From Bacteroides gallinarum DSM 18171 = JCM 13658 (GTDB lineage Bacteria > Bacteroidota > Bacteroidia > Bacteroidales > Bacteroidaceae), in the NCBI RefSeq assembly GCF_000374365.1, contig NZ_KB894161.1, positions 1 through 33,642 of the forward strand: a stretch of DNA of 33,642 nt. The letters run 5' to 3'. The notes below the pieces were generated by a model. It was given only the letters and a program-made list of their open reading frames with translations. It was not told the DNA's origin and ran no database searches. Both the position numbers and the translations under genes were made by a program. Below are positions 21,764 through 29,733 of this stretch, one piece after another. Each line of letters begins with the position of its first letter. Positions within the stretch are counted from its first letter, which is position 1.

Positions 21764-22945
21764 ATGAACTTACCAAACGTAAAGATAACAATCGGCAGCG
21801 GCAGCATGGGCCGTGTCACGCTGTCGGATGACGGCATCGCCGGCATGGTACTTACCGGTACCGCAGTTGCGGAGAAGCTGGAACTGAACAAGGCCTATGT
21901 GCTCGGCGGCATGACGGACCTGAAGAAATACGGCATCGAGGAAAAGACGAACCCGCTGCTTGTCAAGGAGCTTACCGCATTCTACACGGAAGCCGGCGAA
22001 GGCGCGGAACTCCACCTGCTCGTGGTGAGCGAGGCCACCACCCTGACACAGATATGTGCCAGCACGGACGATTCCCCCCTGAAGAAGCTTATCAATTCCG
22101 CGGCAGGACGTATCCGCCTGGTGGGTATCAACCGCAATACCCCGGCCGCGTATGAGATGACCCAGGAGGAATGCATCGACGCGGACGTCATCACCGCCAT
22201 TGCCGCCGCCCAGGCGGTTGCGGACGACTTCCTCGAGAAGATAGCCCCGTTCCGGGTGTTGCTTCCCGCAACCGGTTGGACTGGCGAGACCGACGGTCTG
22301 TACCAGCCCCGTGAAGGAAGCTACAACCGCGTCGCGGTCGTTATGGCCTCGGACGGCAAGGTGGGTGAAAGCAAGCTGTATTCCGCCGCAATCGGCCAGG
22401 TACTGGGACGTGCGGCAAAAATCTCCGTACACCAGAACATCGGCCGTGTGCGTGACGGCGCGATAGCCACTACGGGCTACATGACCGACGGCAGGACGCC
22501 GGAAGACCATTTCAGCCACCTGAACCTGCTGAATGATGCCGGTTACATCTTCTACCGTACCTATATAGGGAAGAACGGTTATTACCTGAGCGGCGACGGT
22601 ACGGCAGCCCCCACGACCGACAGCTACTGTTACCTCAGCTCCAGACGTGTCATCGACAAGGCGGCCGTCATCGCATACCGTACTTATGTCGATGAAATCC
22701 TGGACAACATAGAGGTCGACCCGGATGCCGGTACCATTCCGACAGCCGTCTGCAAGTCGTTCGAGGCAAGCATCATCCGTGCGGTGAACACCAATATGAG
22801 CGGTGAAATCAGTTCGTTCACTGCCTATATCGACCCCTCGCAGAATATCCTTGCCAACGGGCACATGGAAATCACCTGCAAGATAGTCCCGCTCGCCACC
22901 CTGAGAGAAATCACCGTAAACTTATCACTTGAAAATCCTGCATGA
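21764..22945 (+). CDS. Tail sheath protein (DUF2586-type)
   Basis: The ATG at 21764 gives 393 residues. The N-terminal domain ('VKITIGSGSMGRVTLSDDGI') and 'KKYGIEEKTNPLLVKELTAFYTEAG' resemble phage sheath subunits. 'YMTDGRTPEDHFSHLNLLND' followed by 'AGYIFYRTYIGKNGYYLSGD' is typical of the DUF2586 sheath-like family in Bacteroidetes phages. The C-terminal 'DPSQNILANGHMEITCKIVP' and 'REITVNLSLENP' form the strand that links neighbouring subunits. This makes the virion a contractile (myovirus) type. Its stop overlaps the tube gene start (ATGA). Confidence 0.78.
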   Translation: MNLPNVKITIGSGSMGRVTLSDDGIAGMVLTGTAVAEKLELNKAYVLGGMTDLKKYGIEEKTNPLLVKELTAFYTEAGEGAELHLLVVSEATTLTQICASTDDSPLKKLINSAAGRIRLVGINRNTPAAYEMTQEECIDADVITAIAAAQAVADDFLEKIAPFRVLLPATGWTGETDGLYQPREGSYNRVAVVMASDGKVGESKLYSAAIGQVLGRAAKISVHQNIGRVRDGAIATTGYMTDGRTPEDHFSHLNLLNDAGYIFYRTYIGKNGYYLSGDGTAAPTTDSYCYLSSRRVIDKAAVIAYRTYVDEILDNIEVDPDAGTIPTAVCKSFEASIIRAVNTNMSGEISSFTAYIDPSQNILANGHMEITCKIVPLATLREITVNLSLENPA

Positions 22946-23388
22946 TTATGGGAACAGCAATAGGAACCGTTTTCAATTCCAGGGAATATGCCTGGATTGA
23001 TGTGAATGTCGTAATGCTCGGGCGCGAGGTTGTCGGACTCCGCGGCATCGAGTACAAGTCCAAACGCCAGAAGGAGGCATTGTTCGCCGCCGGCAGGAAA
23101 GCCCGCGGTATCCAGATGGGCAAGAAGGAATACGAGGGCACGATAACCCTGCTGCAAAGCGAGCTTATCGCCCTGAACCGTGCCGCGCAGGAGAAGGGCT
23201 ACGAGGATATCACCGATATCGATTTCGACGTGGTCGTCTCCTACGTACCTGACAGCGGCGTAGTCACGACCGACAAGGTGGTGAACGTATCCATTACGGA
23301 GATACCCCACGGCATGAAGGTGGACGACCTGCAGATGGAAATCGCCCTGCCGTTCATAGCCCTGGACGTGGAATATAACGTATTGTAG
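22942..23388 (+). CDS. Tail tube protein
   Basis: This 148-residue protein is directly coupled to the sheath gene. Alternating strands ('TAIGTVFNSREYAWIDVNVV', 'KKEYEGTITLLQSELIALNR', 'DIDFDVVVSYVPDSGVVTTD', 'HGMKVDDLQMEIALPFIALD') and its position between sheath and chaperone fit the inner tube subunit (Mu gpM). 'GTITLLQSEL' is common in tubes of this group. It stacks in hexameric rings inside the sheath. Confidence 0.75.
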   Translation: MIMGTAIGTVFNSREYAWIDVNVVMLGREVVGLRGIEYKSKRQKEALFAAGRKARGIQMGKKEYEGTITLLQSELIALNRAAQEKGYEDITDIDFDVVVSYVPDSGVVTTDKVVNVSITEIPHGMKVDDLQMEIALPFIALDVEYNVL

Positions 23389-23401
23389 ACCCCTCTAAAC
23401 A

Positions 23402-23716
23402 ATGAAGACAATGGAAAAACAGAAAGAAAAGACTATCGGAGAGAAGATTCAGGAGTGGAAAGACAAGTACGGCGATGTATACCGCGTGGATGTCGACGGC
23501 CATACGGCCTATCTGAAAAGGCCCGGCCGCAAGGCGCTGGGAGCGGCCGCCGTCCTCGGCAAGCAGGACCCGATGAAATACAACGAAGTGCTGCTCAGTA
23601 ACTGCTGGCTTGAAGGTGACGAGGCTATCAAGACGGACGATGCCCTGTTCCTGGGCGTATCGGCACAGCTGGCGGAAATCATCGAGATAAAGGAGGCCAC
23701 GCTAAAAAAGCTCTGA
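23402..23716 (+). CDS. Tail assembly chaperone, short form
   Basis: This 104-residue protein follows the tube gene. It has a charged N-terminus, 'VDVDGHTAYLKRPGRKALGA' and a helical C-terminus ('AQLAEIIEIKEATLKKL'). In contractile and long-tailed phages this slot encodes a chaperone that coats the tape measure during assembly, made as a short form and a -1 frameshifted long form. The last codons, CTA AAA AAG CTC TGA, contain the slippery heptamer, which supports this role more strongly than the protein sequence does. Confidence 0.75.
   Translation: MKTMEKQKEKTIGEKIQEWKDKYGDVYRVDVDGHTAYLKRPGRKALGAAAVLGKQDPMKYNEVLLSNCWLEGDEAIKTDDALFLGVSAQLAEIIEIKEATLKKL
23704..23710 (+). other. -1 ribosomal frameshift site A_AAA_AAG
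   Basis: The heptamer A AAA AAG lies in the correct phase relative to the chaperone frame (CTA AAA AAG) and 4 codons before its stop inclusive. It is the canonical -1 slippery sequence. Downstream, GGGTCGG (23726-23732) can pair with CCGACaCCC (23759-23767) with one bulge, a possible stimulator at a rather long 15-nt distance. Confidence 0.75.
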
Positions 23717-23883
23717 GCGGGACACGGGTCGGAAACGAGAGCGGCTGGCTGTTCCTGGCCGACACCCTTATCCGTGCCGTGCTCCACATGGACCCGACGG
23801 AACTTTCAGACGAGGAATGGGCGCACCAGGTGAGAATGGCGGAATGGGCGCTGGCCGTTATGCGGGCAGGGAAAATAGGATGA
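23710..23883 (+). CDS. Tail assembly chaperone, frameshifted extension
   Basis: After a -1 slip at the heptamer the ribosome enters a frame open for 57 codons: 'ALSGTRVGNESGWLFLADTL', then 'IRAVLHMDPTELSDEEWAHQ', ending TGA at 23881-23883. It has no start codon of its own in a useful place, and its protein-like composition (helix-forming, Trp-rich 'EEWAHQVRMAEWALAVMRAG') supports translation as a fusion of about 160 residues. The long form of such chaperones binds the tape measure while the short-form part binds tube subunits. Confidence 0.7.
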   Translation, partial: ALSGTRVGNESGWLFLADTLIRAVLHMDPTELSDEEWAHQVRMAEWALAVMRAGKIG

Positions 23884-24106
23884 CGTTCAAGGCTGCCAGG
23901 AACAATGCCGTATAGACCAGCCAGCGGTACCGGTACCACTTTCCCCCTTTACTGAGATATTCGGGCAGCGACCTTGCCATCGAGACAGGGACCAGTACCG
24001 GAATGGCTATGATAACCAGAGCCCATTTCAGGAAGGCCGGAGCCAGCCGGATTGCCCAGTAAGCCGAACCGGCGATAACGTAGATTGCAATAACAGTACC
24101 CAACAT
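23858..24106 (-). CDS. Three-helix membrane protein on the opposite strand
   Basis: On the minus strand the ATG at 24106 opens 82 residues with three hydrophobic segments: 'LGTVIAIYVIAGSAYWAI', 'LKWALVIIAIPVLVPVSMA' and 'WLVYTALFLAALNVILFSLP', separated by a basic loop ('EYLSKGGKWYRYR'). It fills the 221-bp gap between the frameshifted chaperone and the tape measure, which has no plus-strand gene. Its 3' end overlaps the chaperone extension by 26 nt, and its start codon overlaps that of the tape measure (CATG). It looks coding, not a shadow, but no family is recognised. A holin-like or exclusion role is possible. Confidence 0.55.
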   Translation of the reverse strand: MLGTVIAIYVIAGSAYWAIRLAPAFLKWALVIIAIPVLVPVSMARSLPEYLSKGGKWYRYRWLVYTALFLAALNVILFSLPA

Positions 24107-26720
24107 GGCAAATACACTTGAATATATTTTTAGTCTACAGGACAAGGTTTCCGCTAAGATAGGCAATATTACCGTAACTTCCGAGAGAATGCTGGGAAAA
24201 TTTGCCGAACTGGAGAAGAAAAACCTTGGCGTGAACAGGACGTTCAACGAGACGGGGCGCACGTTGGGTGCCTTGCGCGAGAAGATTGCGCTGCTGCAGG
24301 CGGAACGCGAATGGATTCCCGCCGATAACATCGAAGGTATCCGGGCTTACAACCGGGAGATGAAGGCGCTCAACAGGGAGATTGACAGGCTGGAATCCCT
24401 TAACGGGGGGAAGTTCAAGAAATGGGGGCGTGAAGCCTTCGCCGCCATTCCCGGCAGTGACCTGATAAGCAACCCGCTGGTCGCGGCTTCCGCGGCTGTC
24501 GGATTTGCAGGAAAGTCGGCCATGAGCTTCGACGAAGGCATGGCACAGGTGAATATCACCGCCCAGCTGGAGGGCGAGTCGCTTGCGGAGCTCCGTAACA
24601 GGCTCAAACAGATTGCCAGGGACAACAGGACGGACATCCTAGTAGCTCCCGTGGGTTTTGAGAAGATAAACTCGCAGCTCAATGATGTGGAGCTCTCACT
24701 CTCCATACTGGACGCCTCGCTGAAAGGGAGCAAGGCCGGTTTTACCGACCTCGACACGGTTTCGGCGGCACTGGCGCAAACCTTGTCGATTGTCGGCAAG
24801 GAGAATGCTACGGCGATGGAAGTGCTCGACACGTTCTTTGCCGCCAAACGCGTCGGAGCCGGCGAGTTCGCCGATTTTGCCCGGTACATGCCCAATCTGA
24901 TTGCCGGCGCCAGCAACCTGGGCATCGCCTACAAGGAGGTGGCCGGCACGTTTGCCTACATGACCGGAAAAGGCCAGTCGGCCGAACGCGCCGCCGTGCT
25001 TATGGAGAATGCCTTTTCCGTACTGGGACGCGCGGATGTACGCGGCAAAATGGAGAAAGCCGGCGTGAGGGTGTTCGATGATACCGGGAAGATACGCAGC
25101 ATGGTGGACATCTTCTCGGACCTGCAAGGCGTCATGGGCAGCCTCAGTGACGAACAGAAGTCCTCGCTGCTTGAAAAGCTGGGGCTGGTCGATAAGGAAG
25201 CGAAAAGCGCTTTTGCCGTCATGATTTCGGACATCGCCAAGCTGCGCGAATCCATGGACGAGGTTTCCAGCTCCTCCGGTGAGACGGACAAAGCCATGAA
25301 CTATTCCAGAAACACCATGCAGAAGGCTACCGAAGTGTGGAGCCAGTTCAAGAACATAGGCCTGAGTGTGGGCGAACTCGTATTGCCGCTTGTCAGCACC
25401 GGGCTGGATGTTGCAAGTATCGTCCTAAGCGGTCTATGTACGGTCGTGGATACTGTCGGCAGCCTGTTTGCCTGGTGGTATGCCCAGCTCCAGAACGGCA
25501 ATCCCCTGATATGGGGGCTGACCGCCGCCATAGCGGCGTTGTCCGCCGGCCTGCTAATCAGTTACGCCCGTACAAAATCGGTCATCCTGCTTGAAAAGGC
25601 CAAGGTCGTATGGGACGGCATCCAGGCGGGCGCGACATGGCTCCTTACGGGTGCGCAGCTGGCCTTTAACACAGCCCTGTGGGCATGTCCACTGACATGG
25701 GTGGCGGCTGCCATAGGCGCAGTGGTCGCCGCCGTAGCCTACTGTTGGCAGAAATTTGAGGGATTCCGCAGGGTAATATACGGCTGCTGGGAGACCGTCA
25801 AGGAGTTCGGGCGTGTATTGCTCGATTCCATTGTGGCTCCTTTCAAGCAGGTATTGGGCGGTCTGGGCAAGGTATGTTCCGCCCTGGTAAGTCTGGTGAA
25901 AGGTAATTTCAAGGAGGTCGCCAAAGAGGCGAAAGCCGGTTTCACGGATATCGGCAAGGGCGTGCTGGGCGCCAATCCCGTATCTATCGGTATGGATATG
26001 AAGCGGAGGGGCGACTGGCAGGCTGCATGGGATAAGGGCACGCGGCGCGGAAGCGAGAGCTGGCGTGCCTCTCAGGATAAGAAAAACGGCATTGACGTTC
26101 CCGCCTCTCCGGTACCGGAAGTACCGGCGGCGGCCGCTACCCCGCAGGTGGATTACGACACCCTGATGAAAAAGCTTGCCGGCGGGAAAGGTTCCAAGTC
26201 CGGGAATGTCCTGGACCTGAACGATACCACCCGGAACTATAAGGAGTCTTCCGATTATACGGCTGCAACCGCCAGGCTGTCTCCCCTGCAGGTGAACTTC
26301 GCCCCCGGTGCTCCGGCCTCCGCTGCCGGTGTGTCCGGCAAGGGCATGGACGCCCGTTCACGCCTGGCGGATGCGGTGAAAGCCCCGGAGAACGCCCAGG
26401 AATACACTCCTGAGAAGAACGGCTACCTGCAGGACATCATGCTGAATGTGCGCAAGATTGCCGCCATGATGACCGTTCCCCTTGCCATGAATACTCCGGC
26501 ACCTGCCGGCTCCGTATCCGACGCCTACGCGGTGCAGGACACGAAAGCCGTGGCGGAACAGGCAGGGTTCGGATACCGTGGCGAAAGGGAGCCCCGGACG
26601 ATACGGATAGACCGCGTGTGCGACCAGATTACCATTCATGTACAGAATACTGACGGCAAGGGCATAGACACCATCCGGCAGGAGATTATCAACGTGCTGA
26701 ACGAAATATACGAAGTGTAA
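24105..26720 (+). CDS. Tail tape measure protein
   Basis: This 871-residue protein is the longest in the window. It begins with a coiled region ('LEYIFSLQDKVSAKIGNITV') and carries the TP901-type tape-measure core at about 130-420 ('SFDEGMAQVNITAQLEGESL', 'ALAQTLSIVGKENATAMEVL', 'GASNLGIAYKEVAGTFAYMT', 'ERAAVLMENAFSVLGRADVR'). Several hydrophobic helices follow ('GLTAAIAALSAGLLISYART', 'WVAAAIGAVVAAVAYCWQKF'), then a Pro/Ala-rich linker and a short C-terminal domain ('RIDRVCDQITIHVQNTDGKG'). It sets tail length and is probably ejected with DNA. Confidence 0.88.
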   Translation: MANTLEYIFSLQDKVSAKIGNITVTSERMLGKFAELEKKNLGVNRTFNETGRTLGALREKIALLQAEREWIPADNIEGIRAYNREMKALNREIDRLESLNGGKFKKWGREAFAAIPGSDLISNPLVAASAAVGFAGKSAMSFDEGMAQVNITAQLEGESLAELRNRLKQIARDNRTDILVAPVGFEKINSQLNDVELSLSILDASLKGSKAGFTDLDTVSAALAQTLSIVGKENATAMEVLDTFFAAKRVGAGEFADFARYMPNLIAGASNLGIAYKEVAGTFAYMTGKGQSAERAAVLMENAFSVLGRADVRGKMEKAGVRVFDDTGKIRSMVDIFSDLQGVMGSLSDEQKSSLLEKLGLVDKEAKSAFAVMISDIAKLRESMDEVSSSSGETDKAMNYSRNTMQKATEVWSQFKNIGLSVGELVLPLVSTGLDVASIVLSGLCTVVDTVGSLFAWWYAQLQNGNPLIWGLTAAIAALSAGLLISYARTKSVILLEKAKVVWDGIQAGATWLLTGAQLAFNTALWACPLTWVAAAIGAVVAAVAYCWQKFEGFRRVIYGCWETVKEFGRVLLDSIVAPFKQVLGGLGKVCSALVSLVKGNFKEVAKEAKAGFTDIGKGVLGANPVSIGMDMKRRGDWQAAWDKGTRRGSESWRASQDKKNGIDVPASPVPEVPAAAATPQVDYDTLMKKLAGGKGSKSGNVLDLNDTTRNYKESSDYTAATARLSPLQVNFAPGAPASAAGVSGKGMDARSRLADAVKAPENAQEYTPEKNGYLQDIMLNVRKIAAMMTVPLAMNTPAPAGSVSDAYAVQDTKAVAEQAGFGYRGEREPRTIRIDRVCDQITIHVQNTDGKGIDTIRQEIINVLNEIYEV

Positions 26721-26722
26721 CT

Positions 26723-27319
26723 ATGGGAAATTTCAATATAAAGGACATACTGCTGGACGTCATAGGCTACAAGGGGTTGCCCTATCCCGGCGTATGGCTG
26801 CCCGCGGCAGACCGTTCGGAACCCGGTGCCGAATATGAGTACGACGGGGAGGCGGCCGGTGAGAAGACGAATACGGATTTGGGTTCGGTCCTCCGTAAAA
26901 AGGACGCCATGGGAAGATATTATTTCATGCCCGTCGTTCTGGAACACAAGGGCAGGGAGTACGAGATACCCAACGCCGTCATATCCTTTACCGGGAAAAA
27001 GAATATCGTCGAAACTCCCATGGTAGGACGCAAGGGTTCCGTCAAGGAGCTTATCAGCTTGGACGACTACGAAATCAGCATACTGGGTGTCGCCCTGTCC
27101 GACGATTTTCCGGAGGCGGCCCTGACGGAGCTGAACGAACTTTACGGCATCAATGAATCCGTTATCCTGAAATGTGCGCTTACGGACATCTTCCTCGAGG
27201 AAGACGACCGGGTGGTTATCCGCAGCATGGACATATCGGACATGAAAGGGACCGAAACAGTCCAGATGTTTAAAATGGAACTGGTGACGGACCGCAGTTT
27301 TGAACTCATAATCAAGTAG
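26723..27319 (+). CDS. Tail protein of the DUF6046-like type (baseplate-proximal)
   Basis: This 198-residue protein starts 2 nt after the tape measure. 'DVIGYKGLPYPGVWLPAADR' near the N-terminus is a pattern I associate with DUF6046 proteins of Bacteroidetes phages; the rest is strand-rich ('GRYYFMPVVLEHKGREYEIP', 'ISLDDYEISILGVALSDDFP', 'MFKMELVTDRSFELII'). In Mu the corresponding slot (gpN) encodes a protein that joins the tail tube to the baseplate hub. Function here is inferred from position. Confidence 0.6.
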   Translation: MGNFNIKDILLDVIGYKGLPYPGVWLPAADRSEPGAEYEYDGEAAGEKTNTDLGSVLRKKDAMGRYYFMPVVLEHKGREYEIPNAVISFTGKKNIVETPMVGRKGSVKELISLDDYEISILGVALSDDFPEAALTELNELYGINESVILKCALTDIFLEEDDRVVIRSMDISDMKGTETVQMFKMELVTDRSFELIIK

Positions 27320-27322
27320 GCC

Positions 27323-28285
27323 ATGTTCGTGCTCTGTTCGGAAATAAGAATCGGGAATGTCTCTTTCAAGTCGGTACATGACGTACGGATAAAGAGAAGC
27401 ATCTACAGCCTTGCCGCCACTGCGGTAATCAAGGTTCCGGTTACCGCCGTGCTGAAGCATACGGGAGAGGCGCCTACGTACATCGAGACGGCGCAGGCCG
27501 TCAAGGTAGGCGACCCGGTGGAAATCAAACTGGGGTACGACGGGAGCCTGAACACCGAGTTTGCCGGCTACGTGAAACGGCTGAACTATAAGGTCCCGCT
27601 TGAAATAGAGTGCGAGGACGAATATTACCGGACGCGCTCTGTGAACTGTGTCTTCTCCGGAAAGGAGACCACGTTAAAACAGTGTTTGAGCACCGTTTTA
27701 CCGGAAATCAATACGGCGTATTGTACGGACCTTACGCTGAAGAACTTCGTCATCAACAACAAGCCCGGCAGCTGGGTGCTCGGGCTCTTGAAAAAGGAGT
27801 ACGGCCTGGCCGTATTCTTCGACATGGACGGTAACCTGTACGCGGGCAAGGCGCACGAAGTGCAGGGCGAGACGGTGAAATACCGGCTCCGTTACAACGT
27901 CGTCAGGGACGATGACCTGAAATACCAGCTTGCGGAGGATGTGCGGCTGAAGGTAAAGGCCGTATGCTATTACAAGGACGGCACGAAGATAGAGGGTGAA
28001 ATCGGCCAGGACGGCGGCGAGACGAAAACGCTCTACTATTATGACGTGAAGGACGCCGGCGAGCTGAAGGCGCTGGCCCGCGAAGAACTGGAACGCTACC
28101 GCTTCGACGGCTACCGGGGCAGGATTGAAACCTTCCTGGTTCCCTATGCACTGCCGGGCATGGTGGCGCAGCTGGATGACCCGGTTTACCGGGAACGCGG
28201 CGGGAGCTACTATATCGAAAGTACGGAGGTGACGTTCGGGACGGGCGGGGCGCGAAGGAAAATAGAAATCGGTATCAGGGTATGA
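27323..28285 (+). CDS. Baseplate hub protein (Mu gp44/gpP-like)
   Basis: This 320-residue protein is strand-rich, with 'AQAVKVGDPVEIKLGYDGSL' and 'EFAGYVKRLNYKVPLEIECE', the usual pattern of the T4 gp27/Mu gp44 hub. A LysM-like turn lies in the middle ('PGSWVLGLLKKEYGLAVFFD'), and the C-terminal strands read 'GMVAQLDDPVYRERGGSYYI'. Three copies would form the ring that joins tube to spike. It overlaps the spike gene by 4 nt. Confidence 0.72.
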   Translation: MFVLCSEIRIGNVSFKSVHDVRIKRSIYSLAATAVIKVPVTAVLKHTGEAPTYIETAQAVKVGDPVEIKLGYDGSLNTEFAGYVKRLNYKVPLEIECEDEYYRTRSVNCVFSGKETTLKQCLSTVLPEINTAYCTDLTLKNFVINNKPGSWVLGLLKKEYGLAVFFDMDGNLYAGKAHEVQGETVKYRLRYNVVRDDDLKYQLAEDVRLKVKAVCYYKDGTKIEGEIGQDGGETKTLYYYDVKDAGELKALAREELERYRFDGYRGRIETFLVPYALPGMVAQLDDPVYRERGGSYYIESTEVTFGTGGARRKIEIGIRV

Positions 28286-28923
28286 ACAGGGATATAGAGG
28301 AAATCAGACATGCCATTCACCGGCGGCAAGGCGGGGACACCGTTTTTCAGGCCGTCGTGACGGAAGTGGACGAAAAGGAGTTCACCTGTACGGTGCGGCG
28401 TGACGGCCAGGTCGACTATTTCGACGTCCGGTTGCGCGCGTTGGTCGATTCAAAGCTGCAGGGCTTTGCCTTTATCCCCAGGCTGCAAAGCACCGTCCTT
28501 GTATGCCGTATCGGAAATAGCAACGAGCTGTTCGTATGCCGGTTCGGTGAGATAGACGGGATTGTGCTTACCGCCGGCGACACGGAGCTGAAGGCGGGCC
28601 CCGACAACATCGACATCAGGAAAGGTGACAAGGTAAGCGTGCATATCGATGCGGACAGGCTGGAAGTGACAAACGGCCAGACGAAGGTCACCCATGAAGC
28701 GGAAGCCCTGACGCTCCTCTCGGACCGGACGACCGTGAGGATAACGACGGGCGGCCTTACCTTGAAGAAGGGCGGCTCGGGGCTGAAGAAAACGCTCGGT
28801 GACCTTCTGACAGCCATACAGAAACTGACGGTGACAACGGGTGTCGGCCCCAGCGGCCCGCCCATTAACATCACCGATTTTCAGAAAGTGCAGCAGGATT
28901 TGTCTAATTATTTGGAGGATTGA
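28282..28923 (+). CDS. Baseplate spike protein (Mu gp45/gpV-like)
   Basis: This 213-residue protein has an OB-fold-like N-terminal part ('VFQAVVTEVDEKEFTCTVRR', 'FIPRLQSTVLVCRIGNSNEL') and then repetitive short strands ('LTAGDTELKAGPDNIDIRKG', 'DRLEVTNGQTKVTHEAEALT') typical of a trimeric beta-helix needle. The C-terminal tail is helical ('LGDLLTAIQKLTVTTG'). It pierces the outer membrane at contraction. No HxH iron-binding tip motif is visible, unlike the P2 and Mu spikes. Confidence 0.75.
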   Translation: MNRDIEEIRHAIHRRQGGDTVFQAVVTEVDEKEFTCTVRRDGQVDYFDVRLRALVDSKLQGFAFIPRLQSTVLVCRIGNSNELFVCRFGEIDGIVLTAGDTELKAGPDNIDIRKGDKVSVHIDADRLEVTNGQTKVTHEAEALTLLSDRTTVRITTGGLTLKKGGSGLKKTLGDLLTAIQKLTVTTGVGPSGPPINITDFQKVQQDLSNYLED

Positions 28924-28925
28924 CT

Positions 28926-29153
28926 ATGCCATTGAACAAAGCGACTATCAAGGGAGAGGTTAAAAGCGCGTTTACGCAGGTGATGGACCAGCAGGGCGAT
29001 GACCGGGACGGGGCTATCGACAAGGTTGCGGACAAGATTGCGGACGCCCTCATGAATGCAATCAAAAGCGCGCAGATAACTTATACGACCGGGCTTGTAG
29101 CCCCGGCAACGGGCGGACCGGTGACGGGAACATTCCAGTGTACAATATCGTAA
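28926..29153 (+). CDS. Small baseplate-region protein
   Basis: This 75-residue protein starts 2 nt after the spike stop. The N-terminal two thirds are helical ('KATIKGEVKSAFTQVMDQQG', 'GAIDKVADKIADALMNAIKS') and the C-terminus is Gly/Thr-rich ('TTGLVAPATGGPVTGTFQCT'). Similar small proteins lie beside baseplate genes in other Bacteroidetes phages. Function is unknown; a structural accessory is likely. Confidence 0.55.
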   Translation: MPLNKATIKGEVKSAFTQVMDQQGDDRDGAIDKVADKIADALMNAIKSAQITYTTGLVAPATGGPVTGTFQCTIS

Positions 29154-29165
29154 CAGGGAGGGTTT

Positions 29166-29450
29166 ATGATTGATATCGGGCATACGGCTAACGGGGATAT
29201 CGACCTGCAGGCGGGCGACATCCTCTATACGGAAAGTACGGGGCAGCACCAGCGGGACATACTGCTGGCGGATAAGGGACATTACAGGGAAAGCCCGGAA
29301 ACGGGTGTAGGAGCCTTGGAATATATAAATGACAATGAACCGGACAGACTGCTGCGGAGTATCCGTAAGGAATTCACGCGGGACGGCATGAAGGTGTCGA
29401 AAGTCTCTTTGGATAATGTGGTGGCGGAGTATGAAGAAAGTAACGGTTAA
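29166..29450 (+). CDS. Baseplate wedge protein (Mu gp46/gpW, gp25-like)
   Basis: This 94-residue protein reads 'GHTANGDIDLQAGDILYTES', 'RDILLADKGHYRESPETGVG' and 'RSIRKEFTRDGMKVSKVSLD'. It is the compact gp25/gpW pattern, and it comes before the baseplate J gene as in Mu. The family forms the core of the wedge and starts sheath assembly. Its end overlaps the LysM-like gene by 20 nt. Confidence 0.72.
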   Translation: MIDIGHTANGDIDLQAGDILYTESTGQHQRDILLADKGHYRESPETGVGALEYINDNEPDRLLRSIRKEFTRDGMKVSKVSLDNVVAEYEESNG

Positions 29451-29733
29451 GGCGAACCAGACGATATATGACATTGCCATAGAACAGTATGGCACCTGTG
29501 AGGCGGTGGGCAAGCTCATGCAGGATAACCCCGGAATGGGGAATGACCTACGGGCAGCGGCGGAAGCCGGCATCGGGGAAAGCGACGGCGGTTTCTATTT
29601 TGACTTGCCGCTGCCTGAGGGCAGCACGTTGCTTGTCGATACGGACAGCCGGCTGATTGAAAAGAATATCCTTCGGGAAATAGACAGGGACGTAACGACT
29701 TATGATTTGAAAGATTATGGCACGGACAATTAA
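29431..29733 (+). CDS. LysM-like small tail protein
   Basis: The ATG at 29431 gives 100 residues. The N-terminus 'VTVKANQTIYDIAIEQYGTC' with 'VGKLMQDNPGM' is LysM-like ('vk.gqTlydIA.qyyG....i..l...Np'). Such a protein often joins tube and baseplate in contractile tails (compare gp53/gpX). It overlaps the wedge gene by 20 nt and the next gene by 17 nt. Confidence 0.65.
   Translation: MKKVTVKANQTIYDIAIEQYGTCEAVGKLMQDNPGMGNDLRAAAEAGIGESDGGFYFDLPLPEGSTLLVDTDSRLIEKNILREIDRDVTTYDLKDYGTDN

Noticed and set aside
21770..22864. Minus-strand frame of 364 codons opposite the sheath gene
   Set aside because: It mirrors the sheath coding frame with no start context or family features.
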